Source of the DNA: Renibacterium salmoninarum ATCC 33209
GTDB taxonomy: Bacteria > Actinomycetota > Actinomycetes > Actinomycetales > Micrococcaceae
Reading direction: 5' to 3'
Assembly: GCF_000018885.1 (NCBI RefSeq)
Contig: NC_010168.1
Location: 1,674,001-1,738,000 of the forward strand
Length of the DNA stretch: 64,000 nucleotides
Under the pieces are notes generated by a model. The model did not search any database, was not told the DNA's origin, and worked only from the letters and a program-made list of their open reading frames with translations. The translations under genes were made by a program, and so were the position numbers. Positions 18,887-28,123 of this stretch are shown piece by piece (position 1 is the stretch's first letter; each line of letters begins with the position of its first letter).

Positions 18887-19876
18887 TCATTGCCTGTCTT
18901 GGGGAGGAAGGTTGCTGATCTCGGTTGCAGAACCCAGATCGGCAATGACCACGGCGAGTACCCCAAGCCCAACATGCGCTGCGAGCACCGCGGGTAGATC
19001 AGAGATAAAAATCTCTTCCGGTGGCTCGTTGATTTCAGCCAACTTTTCTAACATCAGCTTGCCTTGGGCCGGATTGCCAAAGTCGTGAATGGCGATGCTA
19101 CTCAGATTTGTCCTACGTGCGAGTTCCGCTTTAGCAAGTTCCTCAACACGCGAAATAGCTTTACTCGCTGAACGCACTCGTTCCAGCGGAACCACTTGCC
19201 CGTCACAGACGCTCAAAATTGGCTTAATCGCTAGGACGGTGCCAAGCCAAGAAGCTGCCGCACCAATGCGACCGCCGCGACGTAACTGCTCCAATGACGG
19301 AACATAGAAAAAGACGGTACTTGATTCAAATGCCTTCTGAGCGGCCGCTGCCACCACTGGCAAATCTCCCCCGGCAGCGGCAGCCAGTAACGCAGCGCGA
19401 ACGCCAAAGCCTTGCGCCATCGCAACCGTGCGCGAATCTACCACCTGTACTGGAATTGCCACTCGACTTGCCGCCAGCCGGGCCGCCTCCACGGTGCCAG
19501 AGAGTTCAGCTGAAATATGCACGGAGAATATTCCATCGAATCCCTGATCCGCCAGCGCCTGATACACCCGTTCAAACTGGCCTGGCGAGGGCCGCGAGGT
19601 TTTGATGGCTTTGCCTGCGGCCAACGCCAGGCTAAGCACCTCAATCAGCTCGGCGTCGCCCTCACTATAGATTTCGCCGTCAACCATCACCGGCATTGGC
19701 ACCACACTCAGTTGGCCATTGCCAAACTCAGCGATCAAATCTGCGGGTAACGCTGCAGCAGAATCGGTAACCACCGCAATTCGTGGTTTCAGCTCAGTTT
19801 CAGAAACGGTTTTAACGCTACGAAGCTCGGATAGTCGCTTCCGCAGCCATCCGAGTCCGTTAGTAGCCGCACTCAT
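18887..19876 (-). CDS. DegV family fatty-acid-binding protein
   Basis: DegV/FakB-type proteins hold a single fatty acid in a two-domain fold. In Firmicutes FakB presents it to the kinase FakA; the actinobacterial role is less clear. The 329-residue sequence has the family start IAVVTDSAAALPADLI near 32 and SRPSPGQFERVYQALADQG near 95. VVDSRTVAMAQGFGVRAALL follows, then RGGRIGAAASW. No FakA gene is next to it. It lies between leuS and comEA on the same strand. Confidence 0.88.
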   Translation of the reverse strand: MSAATNGLGWLRKRLSELRSVKTVSETELKPRIAVVTDSAAALPADLIAEFGNGQLSVVPMPVMVDGEIYSEGDAELIEVLSLALAAGKAIKTSRPSPGQFERVYQALADQGFDGIFSVHISAELSGTVEAARLAASRVAIPVQVVDSRTVAMAQGFGVRAALLAAAAGGDLPVVAAAAQKAFESSTVFFYVPSLEQLRRGGRIGAAASWLGTVLAIKPILSVCDGQVVPLERVRSASKAISRVEELAKAELARRTNLSSIAIHDFGNPAQGKLMLEKLAEINEPPEEIFISDLPAVLAAHVGLGVLAVVIADLGSATEISNLPPQDRQ

Positions 19877-19905
19877 GGTTTGGTCCCGGGTGCTGCTTCG
19901 ATGCC

Positions 19906-22434
19906 TTAGGCAGGAACAATATTGACCAGCTTCGGTGCTCTAACAATCACGGTACGAATTCCCCGGCCGTCCAAAGTTTTTTGCACAATTTCTGAGGCTA
20001 AAGCCAATTCCCGCAACTGGTCTTCTGTGATGTCGGTGGGCACTTCCAATCTGTCCCGCACCTTTCCTTGGACCTGCACCACTGCGGTAATTGTTGATTG
20101 CACCAAAAGCGAATCATCTACTGTTGGCCAGGATGCCCGGGCTACGAAATCCTGATGACCCAATTCTGCCCAAATATCCTCGGCCGTATAGGGCGCAAAC
20201 AAGCTTAAAATCACCGCTACTGCTTCGACGGCTTCACGTACCGCAGGATCTGCTGGACCGCAGCCAGAATCAATCGATTTCCGAGTGATGTTGACCAATT
20301 CCATGGTCTTTGCCACCACCACATTGAATTTGTGCGCGTCGATCAAGTCCGCTGCTTCTGACAACGTCCGATGAGTAACCGAACGCAAAGCCCGGTCCCC
20401 AGTAGCTGGATCCACACCGATTTCGGACGTGACATCTTGGGCCAACCGCCAAGCACGTGCCAGGAACTTGGCCGAACCCGATGGCGAAACGTCCGCCCAG
20501 TCGACGTCGTCCTCAGGCGGCGAGGCAAAGACCATGGTCAGGCGAACAGCGTCGACGCCAAATCGATCAAGCTGCTGCGAAAGGTCTACGCCATTACCTA
20601 ATGACTTACTCATGGCTTTACCGCCGTTGAGAACCTGCCCTTGGTTGAGCAGAGCCTTGAACGGCTCCTTGGCCTCTAAAAGGCCCAGATCGTTAAGCAC
20701 CTTGACAAAGAATCTGCTGTAAAGCAGATGCAAAATTGCGTGCTCAACGCCGCCCACATACTGATCGACGCCCATCCAGCGGGTTGCCGCCGCCGGATCA
20801 AATGGACCATCAGTGTATTCGGGCGAGGTGTAACGCAAGTAGTACCAAGAGGAGTCGACAAAGGTGTCTATCGTGTCGGTATCCCGAGTCGCCGCGCCGC
20901 CACATTTCGGGCAGTCTACATTGACCCAATCGGCAACCGAAGCCAACGGAGAGGTGCCCTTGGGCGCTAGTTGCTCGCCACGCAAATTTTCTGGCAGTCG
21001 AACCGGTAACTGGTCATCAGGCACCGGCACTTCGCCACATTCTGCGCAATGGATGATCGGAACGGGTGCACCCCAGAAACGTTGCCGACTCAGTAGCCAG
21101 TCACGTAGCCGGTAATTTGTTGTTGCCTCGCCGGTACCAATCTTGCTCAGCAGCGAGATTGCGGCCGGAATAGCCTCGGCTTTGGCCAAACCGTCCAATT
21201 CACCGGAGTTGACCAAAACGCCGTCGCCAATTGCCGCGGTGCCAGTTTCAGCAGGATTTTCCGCGCCGGTATCCAGTACTTGACGCACCGGCAAATCAAA
21301 GGCGCGAGCAAAATCTAGATCTCGCTGGTCGTGCGCGGGCACCGCCATAATTGCGCCGGTGCCATAGTCAGCCAGCACGTAATCTGCCGCCCAGATAGGC
21401 AACATCTCGCCATCGATCGGGTTGATGGCATACCGGCCAAGGAAAACTCCGGTCTTCTCGCGATCGCTTTCCTGCCGCTCAATATCCGAAAGATGCTTCA
21501 CGCGCTCTTGATAAGCGCTCAGTTCTGCCCGTTGTTCCTCGGTTACCAGTTCGTCTGCCAAGGCAGCATCGACCGCAACAGCGAAGAACGTCGCGCCGTA
21601 GAGCGTGTCTGGTCTGGTGGTGAATACCGTGACCTTCTTGGCTTCGCCAGTTTCGGCATCGGACATGCCGTCAATGACAAAATCAACGTGCGCACCCTGT
21701 GACCGGCCAATCCAATTGCGCTGCATTGCCAGCACTCGCTCCGGCCAATGCCCTTCCAACTGCGCCATGTCATCGAGCAGCCGGTCCGCATAATCAGTGA
21801 TCTTGAAATACCACTGGTTGAGGTTCTTTTTGGTTACCGGAGTACCACAGCGCTCACAGGCGCCATTAATGACCTGTTCATTGGCCAACACTGTCAAGTC
21901 TTTGGGACACCAATTAACCGGCGAGTTCTTCCGATAGGCCAAACCGCGCTCGTAAAAGCGCAGGAACAGCCACTGGGTCCAGCGATAGTACTCCGGATCT
22001 GAAGTCTGCAAACGGCGGGACCAGTCAACGCCAATTGCGTAACGCTTGAACGAGGCGGCTTGCGTTTCAATGTTCGCGTAAGTCCACTCGGCAGGATGCG
22101 CGTTGCGCTTGATCGCAGCGTTTTCCGCCGGCAGCCCGAAGGAGTCCCAGCCCACTGGGTGCAGCACGTCGAACCCTTTGAGCTTCCAATAACGGCCGAC
22201 GACGTCGCCCATCACAAAAGCTTCAGCGTGCCCCATGTGCAGATCGCCAGAAGGGTAAGGGAACATATCGCAGACATAGCGCCGTTCCTTACTGCCATCG
22301 TCTAGCGGCGCAAAGATGTTCGCTTCTTCCCAACGCGGCAGCCATTTGGCTTCGATTGCCGCGATGTCATAGCGATTTTCGTCTGCGACGTCGACCGGAA
22401 CATCAGCCGCTGGTTGGCTGGTGTGCTGACTCAT
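19906..22434 (-). CDS. leuS: Leucyl-tRNA synthetase
   Basis: LeuRS charges tRNA-Leu and edits mischarged product. From the ATG at 22434 the protein has 842 residues. The HIGH-type motif is [15 protein letters not shown] near 59-73, the CP1 editing domain contains [15 protein letters not shown], and the KMSKS-type motif is KAMSKSLGN. The open frame extends 56 codons upstream, but that part is low-complexity and overlaps a leader structure. The start at 22434 has GGAAGG about eight bases before it and the usual N-terminal sequence. The leader (22435-22640) holds a Leu-rich mini-ORF and a terminator-like hairpin. Confidence 0.95.
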
Positions 22435-22470
22435 GGTGTTGCCTTCCGTTCCATTCCTGACTGATGACAA

Positions 22471-22523
22471 AGAAAAACCCCTCGACTGAACCATGGCGCG
22501 GTGCCGAAGGCTAGAACAAGGGG
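22471..22523 (-). promoter_or_regulatory. Terminator-like hairpin in leuS leader
   Basis: On the minus strand CCCCTTG (22523-22517) can pair with CGAGGGG (22484-22478), followed at once by TTTTTCTTT, the form of an intrinsic terminator 37 bases before the leuS start. Upstream, GCCGTGCGG (22568-22560) can pair with CCGTACGGC (22535-22527), a possible competing or preceding stem. GCCTTC (22511-22506) can also pair with the ribosome binding site GAAGGC (22446-22441), so translational control is an alternative. Confidence 0.55.
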
Positions 22524-22567
22524 AATGCCGTACGGGAGTCGCCGCGGGTGGGGCGCCGTCCGCACGG

Positions 22568-22594
22568 CTAACTAAGCAGCAGGAACATATGCAT
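22568..22594 (-). CDS. Putative leuS leader peptide (Leu-rich)
   Basis: An eight-codon frame reads Met-His-Met-Phe-Leu-Leu-Leu-Ser and stops, with three consecutive Leu codons CTG CTG CTT. It lies 133 bases upstream of leuS on the same strand, just before the paired segments of the leader. A ribosome stalling at these codons when charged tRNA-Leu is scarce could change the fold of the downstream RNA, the classic attenuation arrangement. The ribosome binding site is weak (AAAG), so the second Met could be the start. Inferred, not proven. Confidence 0.5.
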
Positions 22595-22759
22595 AATGAC
22601 ACTTTAGCTCATCGCTTTCGCGCGCACACGCACACGGGGTTATTCTGTACCTGGACGCCATCGTGCGTCCATGCCGAGGAGGAGTGCTCCCACGGCTGAT
22701 CGGCCACCCGCCTCCCTTTGATTTCGGTCGTGGCCCGTCATTGATAGGTCAACGTAGAC

Positions 22760-25700
22760 ATGACTCAAACGTTTGCCCCCGCAAATCCCCGCCCGACCCA
22801 ATTGGCCGACGATTCCGTCGCTTTGGTCCGAAAATGGTTAGCAACACCGCCATCAGAGGGTGCCAAAAAGGGTTCACAATCAGCAGCGCTGCTGGCTGAA
22901 GTTCTCAAGGACCAACGTGGCCTGGACTTCACCATTGGCTTCGTGGACCGCGTTGTGCGGCCCGAAAACTTGGGCGTCGCAGCCCGTAATTTGGCTTTGT
23001 TGGCTAAACAAGCTCCTACCTTCTTGCCTTGGTATATGAAGGCTGGCGTGCGTTTGGGTGGCATCTTCGCCCCGGTGCTGCCCGCCGTCGTGGTACCCAT
23101 CGCCCGGGCGATTCTCCGTCAAATGGTCGCGCACCTGATCGTGGACGCTCGTCCGGCCCAGCTGGGAACTTCGATAGCGAAGCTCAAGCACGATCACACG
23201 CGGCTGAACATCAACTTGCTCGGCGAAGCAGTGCTGGGCGATAAAGAAGCTGATGCCCGGTTGGCTGGCACCAAAGAGCTGCTGGAACGTCCTGATGTTG
23301 ACTACGTATCGATCAAAGTCTCATCGGTTGTTTCACAGCTGAACATGTGGGCCTTTGAGGAATCAGTGCAAAAGATCACTGAGCGCCTGGTGCCGCTGTA
23401 CCTCAGTGCGGCTTCTGGAACCTCGGCCAAGTTCATTAACTTGGATATGGAGGAGCACCACGATCTAGACCTCACCGTGGCAGTCTTCAAGCGGATCTTA
23501 GACCGCCCTGAGTTAAAAGACTTCGAGGCCGGCATCGTGCTGCAGGCCTATCTGCCGGATGCACTGGGGGCGCTGCAAGACCTCACCGCGTGGACGCAAA
23601 AGCGCCAAGCCGACGGCGGTGCAAGCATCAAGGTCCGACTGGTCAAGGGCGCCAACCTCGCGATGGAACGCGTCGATGCTGCCCTGCACGGCTGGGCATT
23701 GGCAACCGTTGAGTCAAAGGAGGCCGCGGACACCAATTACAAGCGCTGCCTGGATTGGGCGCTGCAGCCTGAGAATGCTGCCGCTGTGCGGTTGGGCGTA
23801 GCTGGGCACAACCTTTTCGACATTGCCTTTGCGCACCTTTTGGCGCAGGCTCGTGGCGTCTCGGATCGTATCGAGTTCGAAATGCTGCTCGGCATGGCCG
23901 AGGATCAGGCCGAAGCGGTGCGTGCCGATGTCGGTTCGTTGCTGCTGTACACGCCGGTAGTGAAGCCGCAGCAGTTCGACGTCGCAATCAGCTATTTGAT
24001 TCGCCGTCTGGAAGAAAACGCCAGCCCGGAAAACTTCATGTCGGCAGTGTTTGAGCTCACGGCTAATCCGGTGCTCTTCGATCGGGAGAAGCAGCGCTTC
24101 TTAGATTCGGTTGCTGCGCTCGACGCCGTGGTCCCACAGCCAAACCGTCGGCAGCTCACCGATCGGGCGCCACAGTCCGAGCCCGGTCTATTCACAAACG
24201 CTGATGACTCTGATTCTTCCTTGCCTAATATTCGTGCTTGGGGCCGCGAAGTATTAGCGCGCGTGCCAGCTTCAGAGTTGGGCTCAGCGTTGGTCGCGCA
24301 ATCTGCGCACACGACGCCGGAAGCAGTCGAGGGTCTGATCTCCACGGCGCTGGCCGCTCAGACGGACTGGGCCGCTTTGGGTGGAGCTGGTCGTGCTCAG
24401 TTGCTACGGAAAGCCGCCATCGAGCTTGCCAAGAACCGCGGCGCGCTGATTGAAGTTGCCGCTAGCGAAACCGGAAAGACCTTAGCTGAAGGCGACGTCG
24501 AAATCAGCGAAGCCGTGGATTTCGCAAACTTCTACGCACTGGGCGCCGAACAGCTCGAAGCAGTTCAGGGCGCTCGATTCGTGCCATCGAAACTGACCGT
24601 CGTGACGCCGCCGTGGAACTTCCCGATTGCGATCACTGCGGGCTCAATTTTGGCTCCGCTCGCCGCGGGCAGCGCCGTCGTCGTCAAGCCTGCACCGCAG
24701 GCGAAGCGCTGCGCCGCCAGGGTGGTTGAGTCGCTGTGGAATGCGGGGATTCCGAAAGATATTTTGATCTTTGCTGATCTTGAAGAGGGCCCGATCGGCC
24801 AGAGTCTGATTGCGCACGCATCCGTTGACCGAGTGATTCTGACTGGCGCTTATGAGACGGCTAAATTGTTCCGGTCTTGGCGCAACGACCTGCCGTTGTT
24901 GGCCGAGACCAGCGGCAAAAACGCAATTATCGTGACGCCGAGTGCGGATCCGGATATTGCTGCTAAAGACGTCGTTCGTTCGGCCTTTGGCCACGCCGGG
25001 CAGAAGTGTTCAGCGGCTTCGTTGGTCATGCTGGTAGGTTCGGTCGCTGAATCTGATCGCTTCCGCAATCAACTCATTGATGCTGCGTCCTCGCTCAAGG
25101 TGGGCTTCCCTGACGATGCCGAGACCGAAATGGGGCCGATCATTGAACCGGCAGCCGGCAAGCTCAAAAGCGCGCTCACGACGCTTGGTGAAGGTGAGTC
25201 TTGGCTCGTTGAACCTCGGCAGTTAGATGCTGAGGGACGGCTGTTCTCCCCCGGCGTGCGTACCGGAGTTCGCCCCGGAAGCTACTACCACTTGACCGAG
25301 TTCTTTGGGCCTGTCTTAGGCATCATGACCGCCAAAACCCTGGACGAGGCCATCGAACTGCAGAACGCCTCGGCGTACGGTTTGACCGCCGGACTGCACA
25401 CGATGGACGCCGCCGAGCTTTCGCTCTGGCTAGAGAAGGTGCAAGCGGGCAATCTCTACGTCAACCGCGGCATTACCGGTGCAATCGTGCAACGGCAGCC
25501 GTTTGGTGGCTGGAAACGCTCCTCGGTGGGGGCTGGTGCCAAAGCGGGCGGCCCGAACTACTTGATGCACCTTGGCTCCTGGGAACCGGCAACCTTGCCG
25601 GCAGATCTGGCCGAGGCAGAGGCTCGCCCGGCCATCGTGCAAGCAATCAATGCGGCATCAGCCGAGTTATCCGAAACTGACCTAGCGTCGCTTCGGCGTG

Positions 25701-26215
25701 CAGTGGCCGACGACCAGCGTCAGTGGCAAGCCGAATTTGGTATTGCCAAGGATGTTTCCGGTTTGGGTGTGGAGCGCAATGTTTTCCGTTACTTGCCGGT
25801 TCCGGTAGAAATCCGCCTTGCGGGAGACAACTCGGCCGATCTGATCCGTACGGCAGCCGCTGGTAATCGTGCTGGTGCCAAAGTGACTGTCTCGCTGGCT
25901 GAGGCACCGGCGTCCGCGGTCCGGAACGCGCTGATCCAGTTAGGCGTCACCGTCAAAATTGAAGCTGAAGCCGATTGGGCGCTTCGGCTGCATGGCACCG
26001 GTTCGATTCGGGTCCGCCTCATTGGCGACGCCGATCGCAAGGCAGAACGTGCCATTTTGGCGGCTACCGAAGGAAGCCCGGATGTAGCCATCTACGCTGG
26101 TCCGGTGACCGAGGCTGGCCGCGTTGAGTTGCTGCCGTTCTTGCATGAGCAAGCGATCGCCATCACGGCGCACCGCTTTGGCAACCCGGATCACATCTCG
26201 CACACCGTGTTCTAA
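22760..26215 (+). CDS. putA: Bifunctional proline dehydrogenase / glutamate semialdehyde dehydrogenase PutA
   Basis: PutA oxidises proline to P5C with FAD and then to glutamate with NAD. The 1151-residue protein has a proline dehydrogenase barrel at about 60-450 (VDYVSIKVSSVVSQLNMWAF; LVKGANLAMERVDAA) and an aldehyde dehydrogenase domain at about 500-970. In the latter, the ETSGKN glutamate loop and the catalytic Cys of GHAGQKCSAAS are present. About 150 further C-terminal residues resemble the extra domain of long PutA proteins. It lacks the N-terminal ribbon-helix-helix DNA-binding domain of enterobacterial PutA, so it is not a self-repressor. It is divergent from leuS. Its stop codon lies within a 15-base tandem duplication. 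Confidence 0.94.
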   Translation: MTQTFAPANPRPTQLADDSVALVRKWLATPPSEGAKKGSQSAALLAEVLKDQRGLDFTIGFVDRVVRPENLGVAARNLALLAKQAPTFLPWYMKAGVRLGGIFAPVLPAVVVPIARAILRQMVAHLIVDARPAQLGTSIAKLKHDHTRLNINLLGEAVLGDKEADARLAGTKELLERPDVDYVSIKVSSVVSQLNMWAFEESVQKITERLVPLYLSAASGTSAKFINLDMEEHHDLDLTVAVFKRILDRPELKDFEAGIVLQAYLPDALGALQDLTAWTQKRQADGGASIKVRLVKGANLAMERVDAALHGWALATVESKEAADTNYKRCLDWALQPENAAAVRLGVAGHNLFDIAFAHLLAQARGVSDRIEFEMLLGMAEDQAEAVRADVGSLLLYTPVVKPQQFDVAISYLIRRLEENASPENFMSAVFELTANPVLFDREKQRFLDSVAALDAVVPQPNRRQLTDRAPQSEPGLFTNADDSDSSLPNIRAWGREVLARVPASELGSALVAQSAHTTPEAVEGLISTALAAQTDWAALGGAGRAQLLRKAAIELAKNRGALIEVAASETGKTLAEGDVEISEAVDFANFYALGAEQLEAVQGARFVPSKLTVVTPPWNFPIAITAGSILAPLAAGSAVVVKPAPQAKRCAARVVESLWNAGIPKDILIFADLEEGPIGQSLIAHASVDRVILTGAYETAKLFRSWRNDLPLLAETSGKNAIIVTPSADPDIAAKDVVRSAFGHAGQKCSAASLVMLVGSVAESDRFRNQLIDAASSLKVGFPDDAETEMGPIIEPAAGKLKSALTTLGEGESWLVEPRQLDAEGRLFSPGVRTGVRPGSYYHLTEFFGPVLGIMTAKTLDEAIELQNASAYGLTAGLHTMDAAELSLWLEKVQAGNLYVNRGITGAIVQRQPFGGWKRSSVGAGAKAGGPNYLMHLGSWEPATLPADLAEAEARPAIVQAINAASAELSETDLASLRRAVADDQRQWQAEFGIAKDVSGLGVERNVFRYLPVPVEIRLAGDNSADLIRTAAAGNRAGAKVTVSLAEAPASAVRNALIQLGVTVKIEAEADWALRLHGTGSIRVRLIGDADRKAERAILAATEGSPDVAIYAGPVTEAGRVELLPFLHEQAIAITAHRFGNPDHISHTVF

Positions 26216-26234
26216 AGCTCCGTGTTCTAAAGCT
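26205..26234 (+). repeat. 15-base tandem duplication over putA stop codon
   Basis: CCGTGTTCTAAAGCT occurs twice head to tail (26205-26219, 26220-26234). The first copy contains the putA stop TAA at 26213-26215, so the protein is unchanged and the second copy is non-coding. It directly precedes the long palindrome at 26242. Confidence 0.9.
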
Positions 26235-26241
26235 CCGCTCG

Positions 26242-26308
26242 CGAAACGCTGCACCACTTTTGGTCGTTATGGGACCCCTATAACGACCAAAAGTGGTGCA
26301 GCGTTTCG
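26242..26308. repeat. Long palindromic element, copy 1
   Basis: A near-perfect inverted repeat has arms of 29 bases (26242-26270 and 26280-26308) and a nine-base centre. The outer part CGAAACGCTGCACCACTTTT is nearly the same as in the element at 31184, while the inner part GGTCGTTAT differs but still pairs with its own partner ATAACGACC. It sits between putA and the YgiB-like gene, both on the plus strand. The T4/A4 blocks lie inside the arms, so it is not a standard terminator, but a strong RNA hairpin is expected. Confidence 0.88.
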
Positions 26309-26395
26309 GGTTAACTGGAAAGTTTTTCCTGGTTGCTCACTTGCGCAGAGTCTGCAAAGATCGGTTTACTCCAACATCTAGCTAAAGAGAGCTGC

Positions 26396-26908
26396 ATGAG
26401 TTCGCCGGAACTGCCAGAAAATTCGCATCAATCGTCGGCTCCACCGCCATGGAACCCTGAGCAACCGGAGTTGCGCCCCGAACTTGCCCAGCCGGAATCG
26501 GCTACCGCAACGCCTGCGGCGAAGCCAGACCAACGACGACGTCGGCAGCGAAGGACCGTCGTCGTCGGGCTGAGCATTACCGCTTTGGTGGCTGGATCAA
26601 TCATTGCCATTGTGGCTAGCCGACAAGATGACCCCGAATATGCTCAAGTCTGTTTTGACGATCGGGGAAACCGGGTGGACGACGTCAAATGCGGCAGCGG
26701 ACAAGGACGCGGCTCCGGAATTTACGCCTGGTACTTCTTCGCTCGCGGCGCAAGCATTCCTGCCGTCGGGCAGAATCGAAGCAATTTTCCGACCGGTACC
26801 ACGTCTCGGCCCAGCAATGGCAAACCTAGCACTGGCTTCAGCGACAAAGGCGGCACCGTGAGCCGGGGCGGCTTCGGTGGCGGCGGTAGTGGAAGCTCGG
26901 GAGGCTGA
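26396..26908 (+). CDS. YgiB/DUF1190-like membrane-anchored protein
   Basis: This 170-residue protein starts at the ATG at 26396 (GAGAG upstream). It has a Pro/Glu-rich cytoplasmic part (1-45), a basic patch QRRRRQRR, one membrane segment at about 54-75 (TVVVGLSITALVAGSIIAIV) and an external domain. The external part has two Cys (86, 99; CFDDRGNRVDDVKC), which may form a disulfide, and a Ser/Gly-rich end with GGTVSRGGFGGGG. The tail recalls enterobacterial YgiB (DUF1190), which also ends in TVTRGGFG and is also encoded beside a glutathionylspermidine-synthase-like ATP-grasp gene. Homology is inferred from this tail plus context. Function unknown. Confidence 0.68.
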   Translation: MSSPELPENSHQSSAPPPWNPEQPELRPELAQPESATATPAAKPDQRRRRQRRTVVVGLSITALVAGSIIAIVASRQDDPEYAQVCFDDRGNRVDDVKCGSGQGRGSGIYAWYFFARGASIPAVGQNRSNFPTGTTSRPSNGKPSTGFSDKGGTVSRGGFGGGGSGSSGG

Positions 26909-26914
26909 ACTCGG

Positions 26915-28123
26915 ATGAAACGACATGAAGTAGCTCCGCGGCCGGATTGGAAACAAAAGATTGAAGAACAAGTTTTAGTGTTCTCAACCAGCTTCACCGC
27001 GGACGGACAACCGGTCGAATACTGGAATGAGCGCGCATATTACGAATTTGAATTAGCCGAGGTCGAACGGCTTGAAGAGACTGCCGAAGAACTTCACCGG
27101 ATGTGCTTAGAGGCGGCAAAATTCCTGGCAACTGGTGCGTTGGGCGAAATCGGCATTGGTGCCGAGGCACTCGCCTTAGCCGCTAAATCCTTTGAACACC
27201 GAGACGCCGATATCTATGGACGTTTCGATGTCATTTACGACGGCCAGGGCGGCCCGGCAAAACTGCTTGAATATAACGCGGACACTCCTACCGGTCTGAT
27301 TGAAGCATCAGTGTCCCAATGGTTTTGGCTTCAAGATGTCTTTCCGGAAAAGGATCAGTGGAATGGCATCCACGAGGCATTGATCAAACAGTGGAAAAAG
27401 CTGCAGTACCGCACCGGCATGAGCATGTTGCACGTGAGCCACTCTGAGCTGGAGGAGTCCGGCGAAGATTGGATGACTGCGGCCTACATGCGCGACGTCG
27501 CCTCGTCAGCGGGCTGGAACACGGTGGGAATCAACATGTCCGATATTGGCTGGAACCCGGATCTACGGCGATTCGTCGACTTGGATAATTTCGTGATCAA
27601 CACGATCTTCAAGCTGTATCCCTGGGAAGTGATGCTCAAAGAACCGTTTGGTCAATACTTGCTCAACCGAGTACAAAGCCCGCGCTGGGTTGAGCCAGCC
27701 TGGAAAATGTTGCTCTCCACCAAAGCACTCCTACCCGCGCGGTGGCACCTCTACCCCGGCCACCCCAATTTGCTACCTGCCTATTTGGACGAGCCCCGAG
27801 ATCTCGAGGCGTGGGCGGCTAAGCCTTTACACGGCCGCGAGGGTGACAATATTCGGATTCATGCACCCGGGATTGAGATTAACCAACCCGGAGAGTACGG
27901 CAAAGAAGGCTGGTGTTACCAGCAGTATCACCCCTTGCCGAGCTACGAAGGCAATCATCCGGTCCTGGGTCTGTGGGTGGTTGATGGTGAATCAGTTGGC
28001 TGCGGTATTCGGGAATCTGATGGACCGGTTACCGACTACTACTGCAGATTTGTGCCAAACACGATTAATGCACCGGCACCTTTGAATCCGCCTCCGGCAG
28101 CTAACCAAGGAATCCAGCTGTGA
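26915..28123 (+). CDS. Glutathionylspermidine synthase-like ATP-grasp ligase (YgiC-like)
   Basis: This 402-residue protein matches the preATP-grasp/ATP-grasp GSP_synth domain, without the amidase half of true glutathionylspermidine synthetase. Motifs include LLEYNADTPTGLIEAS (near 117-132), VSQWFWLQDVFPEKDQWN, and KPLHGREGDNIRI near 303 in the nucleotide-binding part. Enzymes of this fold join a carboxylate to an amine using ATP. Actinobacteria generally make mycothiol rather than glutathione, so the substrate is probably another peptide or amine. It begins six bases after the YgiB-like gene and overlaps the permease by four, which points to one operon. Confidence 0.85.
   Translation: MKRHEVAPRPDWKQKIEEQVLVFSTSFTADGQPVEYWNERAYYEFELAEVERLEETAEELHRMCLEAAKFLATGALGEIGIGAEALALAAKSFEHRDADIYGRFDVIYDGQGGPAKLLEYNADTPTGLIEASVSQWFWLQDVFPEKDQWNGIHEALIKQWKKLQYRTGMSMLHVSHSELEESGEDWMTAAYMRDVASSAGWNTVGINMSDIGWNPDLRRFVDLDNFVINTIFKLYPWEVMLKEPFGQYLLNRVQSPRWVEPAWKMLLSTKALLPARWHLYPGHPNLLPAYLDEPRDLEAWAAKPLHGREGDNIRIHAPGIEINQPGEYGKEGWCYQQYHPLPSYEGNHPVLGLWVVDGESVGCGIRESDGPVTDYYCRFVPNTINAPAPLNPPPAANQGIQL

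Noticed and set aside
22441..22540. T-box-like core GGCACCGCG in the leuS leader
   Set aside because: Nine bases agree with the T-box core (GGNACCGCG), but the preceding T needed to pair with the tRNA CCA end is C and AGGGT is absent. No stem I is seen, so a leader-peptide mechanism is preferred.
22435..22602. Upstream extension of leuS by 56 codons
   Set aside because: Sequence is unlike any LeuRS N-terminus and coincides with the leader hairpins; the ATG at 22434 has a good ribosome binding site.
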